Part shown: in pieces, positions 20,853 to 25,642 of the stretch
How the letters are laid out: every line of letters starts with the position of its first letter
Numbering within the stretch: position 1 is the first letter of the stretch
NCBI GenBank assembly: GCA_030042755.1
Contig: JASHZC010000025.1
Coordinates: 1 to 25,642 of the forward strand
DNA: 25,642 bases
Direction of reading: 5' to 3'
Source of the DNA: Vulcanimicrobiota bacterium
Lineage (GTDB): Bacteria; Eremiobacterota; Eremiobacteria; Baltobacterales; Baltobacteraceae
Translations under genes and position numbers: made by a program
Notes under the pieces: model-generated
The model's database searches: none
What the model was told of the DNA's origin: nothing
The model's input: only the letters and a program-made list of their open reading frames with translations

Positions 20853-21235
20853 TCGACTGGAGAGCTGTGGTCGCTGTCGCAATCGGAGCGGCGATCGGTG
20901 GCGTACTGCGCTACGTCGTCGGTCAGTTCTTCTTGCAGCGATTCGGCGCGGGCTTTCCGTTTGGGACGCTGTTCATCAACGTGACCGGCAGCTTTTGTAT
21001 CGGAGTCATTGCGGAACTCGCCGCAACCCGTGCGCTGGGCATGACGCCGATGCTACGCATGTTTTGGGCCGTCGGTGTGCTAGGCGGCTATACGACGTTC
21101 TCGACGTTCTCGCTCGACGAGCTCACGATGCTCCAGGAAGGGCTCTTTCCTGCCTTCATCTATATGGCTGCGTCGGTGGGCCTCGGCCTTGCCGGTGCAG
21201 CAGCAGGCATCATCCTCGTGCGCCTCGGAAGATAG
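20849..21235 (+). CDS. crcB: CrcB/Fluc fluoride ion channel
   Basis: A 128-residue protein with four membrane spans, the standard size of Fluc channels, which work as antiparallel dimers and let F- leave the cytoplasm passively. Conserved features are GGVLRY (residues 17-22), GTLFINVTGSFCIG (39-52) with Asn44, and GGYTTFSTFS (79-88). Phe84 and Phe87 are the Phe-box residues that line the fluoride pore, and TTFST also holds the central sodium-site region. The start is a GTG overlapping the DUF190 stop (GTGA). It is the last recognised gene of the operon headed by the fluoride riboswitch at 12620, which fixes the physiological signal for the whole set. No terminator is evident directly downstream. 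Confidence 0.96.
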   Translation: MIDWRAVVAVAIGAAIGGVLRYVVGQFFLQRFGAGFPFGTLFINVTGSFCIGVIAELAATRALGMTPMLRMFWAVGVLGGYTTFSTFSLDELTMLQEGLFPAFIYMAASVGLGLAGAAAGIILVRLGR

Positions 21236-21268
21236 CGGTTAATAGATGCCTTCGATGGAGAAAAGGCA

Positions 21269-21448
21269 ATGGTGAAAGATGTTGCCGCCGAGATGATTCG
21301 GGCTTACGGCACTGCACCTGGTCTGCTGATGCGGACGGATTATCGCGTGCAGAAGCTTCGCGAGCTGCGCGATCGGGAAGAGGTCGAGCGCCCGTTTAGA
21401 TATGCTCCCGTCCTGCGGGTATCTCGAGGTACTGTAACGGTCCGATAG
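21269..21448 (+). CDS. Possible small protein downstream of crcB
   Basis: A 59-codon reading frame starting ATG at 21269, with GGAG (21257-21260) eight bases upstream, ending TAG at 21446-21448. The first 40 residues (such as DVAAEMIRAYGTAPGLLM and YRVQKLRELRDREEVE) look like one or two amphipathic helices, a protein-like composition; the rest overlaps the end of the opposite-strand reductase gene. It follows crcB by 33 bases and would belong to the same transcript. No family is recognised. It may equally be a chance frame. Confidence 0.4.
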   Translation: MVKDVAAEMIRAYGTAPGLLMRTDYRVQKLRELRDREEVERPFRYAPVLRVSRGTVTVR

Positions 21449-22307
21449 GCACGATGCGCGTCGGATTGATGTCATCGTGCGTGTAGTAATAGTGACGCTT
21501 GATGTGATCGAAATCGACCGTCTGCGCCACGCCCGGATATTGGTAGAGGTCGCGTAAATACCCGTAGAGATTCGGGTAGTCCACGATCCTGCGCAAATTG
21601 CACTTGAAGTGGCCATAATAGACCGGATCGAACCGAATCAACGTTACGAACGTTCGCCAGTCGGTTTCGACCGGTTTCTTTCCGAAGAGAAACCGCGACG
21701 TGGCGAGACGAGATTCCAGGCGATCGAGAAGGGCGAAGACCCGGTATGCGGCCTCCTCGTACGCAGTCTGGCTCGTGGCGAATCCTGCCTGGTAGACGCC
21801 GTCGTTGAGATCGTGAAAGATCTCCTGGTTCAGCACGTCGATTTCGGGCCGAAGTTCGACGGGGTAGAAGTCCGGCACCGGATCGCCGATCGCATTGAAC
21901 TCCGTTTCGAACATTCGCAGGATGTCGTCGTCCGAGTTGCTGACGATGCGTTTTGTTTGCATGTCCCACAGCACCGGTACCGTAACGCGATCGTTGTATA
22001 CCGGGTCGCTCGCTATGTAAAGCTCGCTCAAAAAATGCGTGCCGTAATGCCAGCCGCGTTCGTCGCGTATCGGATCCACGATCGTCATCGGAATCGCAGC
22101 CTCGAGGCGTTTGAGCTTGCGCATGATGATCGTGCGATGCGCCCACGGACATGCGAGCGACACAAAAAGTTGATAACGGCCTGAGACTGCCGGAAATCCT
22201 GTGTGCCCGTCGGCTGAAACCCATCCGCGGAAATGGTCTTCTTGACGGACAAAGCGTCCGTCGTCGCTCTGCTCTTGCGGGAATTGTGCTTTTACGTGCG
22301 TATCCAT
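21396..22307 (-). CDS. Glutathionyl-hydroquinone reductase (Xi/omega-type glutathione S-transferase)
   Basis: A 303-residue glutathione-transferase-fold protein of the Xi class (YqjG/PcpF/ECM4 type). The thioredoxin-like N-terminal part carries SLACPWAHRT with Cys53, the cysteine that attacks the glutathionyl group of quinone conjugates. Family-specific stretches are DPIRDERGWHYG, RVTVPVLWD (the cis-proline), SNSDDDILRMFETEFN (glutathione binding), and RFDPVYYGHFKCN with YPNLYGYLRDLYQYPG in the C-terminal helical domain. The expected reaction is reduction of glutathionyl-hydroquinones using glutathione in the cytoplasm. The frame is open upstream to 22580, but that part overlaps the cytochrome gene; I chose the ATG at 22307-22305. 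It converges on the crcB operon and diverges from the cytochrome gene. Confidence 0.92.
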   Translation of the reverse strand: MDTHVKAQFPQEQSDDGRFVRQEDHFRGWVSADGHTGFPAVSGRYQLFVSLACPWAHRTIIMRKLKRLEAAIPMTIVDPIRDERGWHYGTHFLSELYIASDPVYNDRVTVPVLWDMQTKRIVSNSDDDILRMFETEFNAIGDPVPDFYPVELRPEIDVLNQEIFHDLNDGVYQAGFATSQTAYEEAAYRVFALLDRLESRLATSRFLFGKKPVETDWRTFVTLIRFDPVYYGHFKCNLRRIVDYPNLYGYLRDLYQYPGVAQTVDFDHIKRHYYYTHDDINPTRIVPIGPLQYLEIPAGREHI

Positions 22308-22368
22308 CGTGTCTACCAAAATAGGAGAACCTACGGGAAGGTTGCCGGCCCATTCGAATTGAGGAATC

Positions 22369-22947
22369 GTGCTTAAGGGTTTCTTGCTCGGCATACTGAC
22401 CACCGTCGTCGTGGCGCTTATCGTTACGTTCGTCGGGATCACGCAGGGCTTTCTGATACCGGCGAATGCCGACGCGCGGCCGTCGGCGCTCGAGCGCTGG
22501 GCCGCGTCGAGGTCGCTGCACGCGGCCATCGCACGCGGCATGCCCACGGAGCCGAATCCGGTTGCCGCGACGGACGCCAACTACAAGGCCGGTATCAAGC
22601 TGTACGCACAGAACTGCGCCGTGTGCCACGGGACCGCGGGGGAGCGGCCTTCGACAATCGCCATCGGACTCTATCAGCACGCTCCGCAGCTTCCAAAACA
22701 CGGCGTGGAAGACGATCCGGAGGGTGAGACCTTTTGGAAGATCAAGCACGGCATCCGGATGACGGGCATGCCGTCCTACACGCGCTCGCTCTCGGACGCG
22801 CAAATTTGGACGCTCGCGCTCTTCCTCAAGCACATGAATGCATTGCCACCGGGACCGGAAAAGTATTGGAAATCCGTAAAGAATCCGGTCGCGCTTGCGC
22901 CGGCGTCGGCATTACCGCCGCCGCGAGGGAGTACTTCCGACCGTTAG
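22369..22947 (+). CDS. Membrane-anchored cytochrome c
   Basis: A 192-residue protein with an uncleaved-looking N-terminal membrane segment (about residues 5-30) and a periplasmic cytochrome c domain. The heme site is CAVCH at 83-87 (KLYAQNCAVCHGTAGE). The distal ligand is a methionine in GIRMTGMPSY, in the usual MxxMPS context, and a C-terminal helix IWTLALFLKHM closes the fold. It is a single-heme class I protein, likely an electron carrier in a respiratory or denitrification-type chain. The start is the GTG at 22369 with GAGGA four bases before it. The CRP-like regulator begins 19 bases downstream, so the two are probably one transcript. The 61-base gap to the divergent reductase gene must hold both promoters; no clear boxes were seen. 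Confidence 0.9.
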   Translation: MLKGFLLGILTTVVVALIVTFVGITQGFLIPANADARPSALERWAASRSLHAAIARGMPTEPNPVAATDANYKAGIKLYAQNCAVCHGTAGERPSTIAIGLYQHAPQLPKHGVEDDPEGETFWKIKHGIRMTGMPSYTRSLSDAQIWTLALFLKHMNALPPGPEKYWKSVKNPVALAPASALPPPRGSTSDR

Positions 22948-22966
22948 CGAGAAACGCAAAGACGAT

Positions 22967-23899
22967 ATGGAATCACCACGCCTGGATTTGCGCGCTCTAC
23001 CCGTGTGGGAGCGCCCGGCGAAGGTCTTCGACGTGTTCGACACTCTGCCGCCCGGCGAAACCCTCGCATTCATTACAGAAAACGAACCCCGCGGGCTCTC
23101 TGGCCGCATCGAGCTCGGACGCAGGCATCAACTGATCGTTGACGCGCGGCGTACGGGCGAGCGCGAATGGATCGTCTATCTTACGCGTGCCAATCATGAA
23201 GTCGACGCTCCATCGCCGCTTGGCATTATCAGCCGTTGCCCGGCATTCGCGGGGCTCGACGAAGATGCTCGCAACCACCTCGCGTCCGATGCGACGCTCC
23301 ACGTCGTTCGTCGCGGACAAGCAGTTGTAACGGAAAACACGGACTGGCCGTTCGTCGGCGTCGCGTTCGAGGGCGTTCTTGCGCTCACGAGTGGAAGCGA
23401 GAAGGCTCGTCCGCGCATCTTTCATCACATCTTTCCGTACGAGCTGTTCGGTGAGACCGAACTTTTTGACGAAGCGCCGGCTGCGGGGCGCGTAGTCGCG
23501 CTTTCGAAAACGGCACGCGTGTTGCGAATCCCGCGGCCGTCGATCGTCGAAGCGGCGACGGGCAGGCCGGAGTTGCTGCTCGCCATCGGACGTGTCGCGT
23601 CGCAGCGAGCACGCGACCTTCAGCAGATGCTCGCGACGCAAACCACGTTACCGATCGTCGCGCGCATCGCGCAGGTGTTGCTGCCGTTTGCGATGCCGGA
23701 GCGCGGTCTGAGCCAAGCGCTGCCGCCGCTCACGAACATGACGCAGGCGCAGATCGCCGCGGCTGCCGGCACGGTCAAGGAAGTCGCGGCGCGCGCGATT
23801 GCCGACCTGGAAGGCCGCGGACTGCTCAAGCGCGAGCGCGGCCACATTCGTTACCTCGACCGTCAAAGGCTGATCGATCTTATCAGGGAAGCCGGATGA
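22967..23899 (+). CDS. DUF2249-CRP/FNR fusion transcriptional regulator
   Basis: A 310-residue fusion. Residues 5-75 form a DUF2249 domain (LDLRALPVWERPAKVFDVFD, LPPGETLAFITENEPRGL); residues about 90-205 are a cyclic-nucleotide-binding-fold sensor (ISRCPAFAGLDEDARNHLA, FPYELFGETELFDEAPAAG); residues 215-305 are a CRP-type winged helix (MTQAQIAAAAGTVKEVAARA as helix-turn-helix). There is no FNR-type cysteine set and no obvious heme ligand. DUF2249 domains occur mostly with nitrogen-oxide and anaerobic respiration genes, so sensing NO or redox state is a reasonable guess. The frame extends upstream, but I start at the ATG at 22967 because the extra residues are arginine-rich and overlap the cytochrome gene; the ribosome site is weak. 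Its stop overlaps the next start as ATGA. Confidence 0.88.
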   Translation: MESPRLDLRALPVWERPAKVFDVFDTLPPGETLAFITENEPRGLSGRIELGRRHQLIVDARRTGEREWIVYLTRANHEVDAPSPLGIISRCPAFAGLDEDARNHLASDATLHVVRRGQAVVTENTDWPFVGVAFEGVLALTSGSEKARPRIFHHIFPYELFGETELFDEAPAAGRVVALSKTARVLRIPRPSIVEAATGRPELLLAIGRVASQRARDLQQMLATQTTLPIVARIAQVLLPFAMPERGLSQALPPLTNMTQAQIAAAAGTVKEVAARAIADLEGRGLLKRERGHIRYLDRQRLIDLIREAG

Positions 23900-24495
23900 T
23901 CCTGACGTTCTTGCGTCACGGGAGTAACGCCGTTATTCCGCTCGCGCTCGCCGGAGCGGTCGTAGCGTTTGCGGCGGGATGGGTCGCGTTCTCGGTCACT
24001 GCCGCTCTTATCGGGGCGGCAATATTTTTTGTATCGGAGTACACGACGCACCGGTTTCTGTTCCACGCTCCGCCGTCGAAGATTCCATGGCTGCTCAAGA
24101 TGCAGCACCGCCTGCATTACGATCATCACATCGATCCGCCCAAGCTCGATCTGCTGTTTTTGCCGCTCTGGTTCGTCATCCCGACGACGTTACTGTACTA
24201 TTGCGTGTACTACGCTATCACGCGTAATACGGGCATTGCGCTTTCGCTCGCGTTCGGCAGCGTCTGCGCGCTCTATTATTACGAATGGGTGCACTACGTA
24301 GCGCACATTCCGTTTACGCCGAAGACGTCATTGGGGCGATACGTCAAGAAATATCACCTTTGGCATCACTACAAGAACGAGCATTTCTGGTACGGCGTTA
24401 CGAATCCGTCGATGGACTTCGTCGGCGTAACCTACCGCGATCAGAGCGCGGTAGAGCGCAGCACGTCCGTGCGCGAAATCTGGCGTAGCATGTGA
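23896..24495 (+). CDS. Fatty-acid hydroxylase / sterol desaturase superfamily protein
   Basis: A 199-residue membrane protein of the di-iron fatty-acid-hydroxylase superfamily. All histidine clusters are visible: HRFLFH, HRLHYDHH, HYVAH and HLWHHY, spaced along four hydrophobic segments (about residues 13-50 and 85-125). These histidines bind two irons that activate oxygen to hydroxylate or desaturate a lipid; the substrate is unknown, and short members like this one include carotenoid- and ceramide-type hydroxylases. The start ATG overlaps the regulator stop (ATGA), so it is translationally coupled to the CRP-like protein. Its stop overlaps the GTG of the next gene. Confidence 0.9.
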   Translation: MILTFLRHGSNAVIPLALAGAVVAFAAGWVAFSVTAALIGAAIFFVSEYTTHRFLFHAPPSKIPWLLKMQHRLHYDHHIDPPKLDLLFLPLWFVIPTTLLYYCVYYAITRNTGIALSLAFGSVCALYYYEWVHYVAHIPFTPKTSLGRYVKKYHLWHHYKNEHFWYGVTNPSMDFVGVTYRDQSAVERSTSVREIWRSM

Positions 24496-25642
24496 GTTAC
24501 GCCGTCCTTTTGGCGCTCGCTCTCTTCTTCGGATTTGCATTCGAGGAATTTTATGGTGGCGAGAATGCCAAGGCCCCCGGCGGCGTACGCACCCTTCCGC
24601 TCCTCGCTCTTCTTGGCGCAGCACTCTACCTGATCGAGCCCACGCATGCCCTCGCGTTTATCGCCGGCCTTCTGATTGTCGGCTCGTGGGTCTTCATCTA
24701 CCTTCGCACGACGCTCGCTTCCGATCCAAAGACCGACGGCTCGTTCATCGTGCCGGCGTGCATCGTAGTAGCCTACTCACTTGGGCCCATCACGATGACG
24801 CAGCCGCTTTGGCTTCCGGTCGCGCTCGTCGTTGGTACGGTGCTACTGGTGGGATCGCGTAAAGGATTGCACGCGTTGGTCGCGCGCGTCCCAGAGCCGG
24901 AAGTCCTTACGGTCGGCCAATTTCTGTTGCTGGTCGGCGTGGTGCTGCCGTTGCTGTACAACGCGCCGCGGATTCCGTTCACGCAGATCACGCCGTTTAG
25001 CGTGTGGCTGGCCGTAGTGGCGATTTCTGCGCTGTCGTATGCAAGCTACTTGCTGCAGCGCTACGTTCTGCCGCAGAGCGGCATCTTGGTAGCCGCGGCG
25101 CTCGGCGGGCTCTATTCTTCGACCGCAACGACGGTAGTGCTGGCTCGCACGGCACATGACGAAGGCGTCACCCCCGTGGTCACAGCGGGTATCACCGCCG
25201 CGACGGCGATGATGTACCTGCGCATGGTCGTCATCGTCACGATCTTCAACGTCGCGCTTGCTCGCGCGCTGGTCGTGCCGCTCGTCGTGCTCGCCGTCGT
25301 GGCGATGATGGTTGCGGCATTCTTTGCGCACCGAGGTGCGGGCGCAAAAACGCCCGTCGTTGCTCCATCGAACCCGCTACGCTTGGGAACCGCGCTGATC
25401 TTCGCATTTCTGCTCGTCGCCATCTCGCTGATTTCGAAATGGGTGCAGTCGCACGCCGGTGCGCACGGCATCCTCGCGCTGGCGGCAGTCGTGGGCGTTA
25501 CGGACATCGATCCATTCGTACTCAGCCTCGCACAGGGCGGCGCGCAGACCGTCGGTCTTTCCATCGCCTCCATCGCAATCGTAATCGCAGCTTCCTCGAA
25601 CAATCTATTGAAGGCCGGCTACACCATCGCATTTTCGCGCCG
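24492..25642 (+). CDS. DUF4010/MgtC-type multi-span membrane protein (3' end outside window)
   Basis: The frame runs from the GTG at 24492, overlapping the previous stop as GTGA, to the window end without a stop: about 383 residues. The beginning, FFGFAFEEFYGGENAKAPGG followed by VRTLPLLALLGAALYLI, is an MgtC-like first domain with Glu in place of the usual ER. The second half has GLYSSTATTVVLARTAHDE and a long hydrophobic DUF4010-type part ending near VGVTDIDPFVLSLAQGG. About twelve membrane spans are expected in the visible part. The function of DUF4010 proteins is unknown. It belongs to the cytochrome-regulator-hydroxylase gene run and is unrelated in position to the small MgtC gene at 914. 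Confidence 0.85.
   Translation, partial: MSYAVLLALALFFGFAFEEFYGGENAKAPGGVRTLPLLALLGAALYLIEPTHALAFIAGLLIVGSWVFIYLRTTLASDPKTDGSFIVPACIVVAYSLGPITMTQPLWLPVALVVGTVLLVGSRKGLHALVARVPEPEVLTVGQFLLLVGVVLPLLYNAPRIPFTQITPFSVWLAVVAISALSYASYLLQRYVLPQSGILVAAALGGLYSSTATTVVLARTAHDEGVTPVVTAGITAATAMMYLRMVVIVTIFNVALARALVVPLVVLAVVAMMVAAFFAHRGAGAKTPVVAPSNPLRLGTALIFAFLLVAISLISKWVQSHAGAHGILALAAVVGVTDIDPFVLSLAQGGAQTVGLSIASIAIVIAASSNNLLKAGYTIAFSR

Noticed and set aside
21472..22833. 453-codon minus-strand frame overlapping the reductase and cytochrome genes
   Set aside because: It is antisense to the cytochrome heme motif and out of frame with the recognisable reductase; arginine-rich shadow.
1..25642. Mobile elements, phage genes, CRISPR arrays, toxin-antitoxin pairs
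   Set aside because: No transposase, integrase, terminal repeats or regularly spaced repeats were found; the HPGCRC motif alone does not make a prophage.

Overview
The window is about 60% GC and coding-dense, with very compact operons: most neighbouring genes share ATGA or GTGA overlaps. There are no insertion sequences, prophage genes or CRISPR arrays. The gene content (formate-hydrogenlyase-like membrane complex, DUF190, Nudix, MutS-like and dynamin-like proteins) and the GCG/TCG/CGC-rich codon use suggest an uncultivated-type Gram-negative lineage such as Eremiobacterota/Vulcanimicrobiota. That placement is a guess, because no taxonomic marker is present apart from one tRNA.

Region 1 (1-4749): the 3' end of a Na/Pi-cotransporter-type gene with a PhoU-like tail, an MgtC/SapB membrane protein, tRNA-Ser(UGA), a MarR regulator - DHA2 drug-efflux - isochorismatase-fold operon with a candidate operator and a probably leaderless promoter, and a DUF190 gene.

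Region 2 (4670-21448) is the heart of the window: a fluoride-response island. I recognise four fluoride (crcB-motif) riboswitches from the sequence: minus strand 5036-5127, plus strand 5201-5281, minus strand 11827-11909 and plus strand 12620-12697. Each has a P1 hairpin whose loop carries GGAGC or GGAGU, and a downstream GAUG/AAUG box followed by the complementary GCUCC or ACUCC. The two that end in a terminator (11.8 kb and 12.6 kb) use the 3' arm of that terminator as the Shine-Dalgarno sequence of the next gene. They head four transcription units: (i) a small membrane protein of unknown function; (ii) Nudix - coiled-coil protein - two MutS-like ATPases; (iii) unknown protein - dynamin-like GTPase - protein with a HPGCRC motif; (iv) an approximately 8.5 kb operon of six genes for a hydrogenase-4/Ehr-type membrane complex, then Nudix, DUF190 and crcB, the fluoride channel itself. 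crcB at the end of the operon independently supports the riboswitch reading.

The complex in (iv) has NuoH-, HyfE-, HyfF-, NuoCD-, NuoB- and HyfB-like subunits. The large subunit has lost all four Ni-Fe cysteines, so it is not a hydrogenase. It resembles the Ehr (energy-converting-hydrogenase-related) complexes of unknown function. A working model (inference) is that fluoride switches on a channel for passive F- exit (CrcB), a redox- or ion-coupled membrane complex that may sustain the gradient driving that exit, and housekeeping for nucleotide, DNA and membrane damage (Nudix, MutS-like, dynamin-like).

Region 3 (21396-25642): a glutathionyl-hydroquinone reductase, diverging from a membrane-anchored cytochrome c, a DUF2249-CRP fusion regulator, a fatty-acid-hydroxylase-superfamily protein and a DUF4010/MgtC-type membrane protein cut by the window end.
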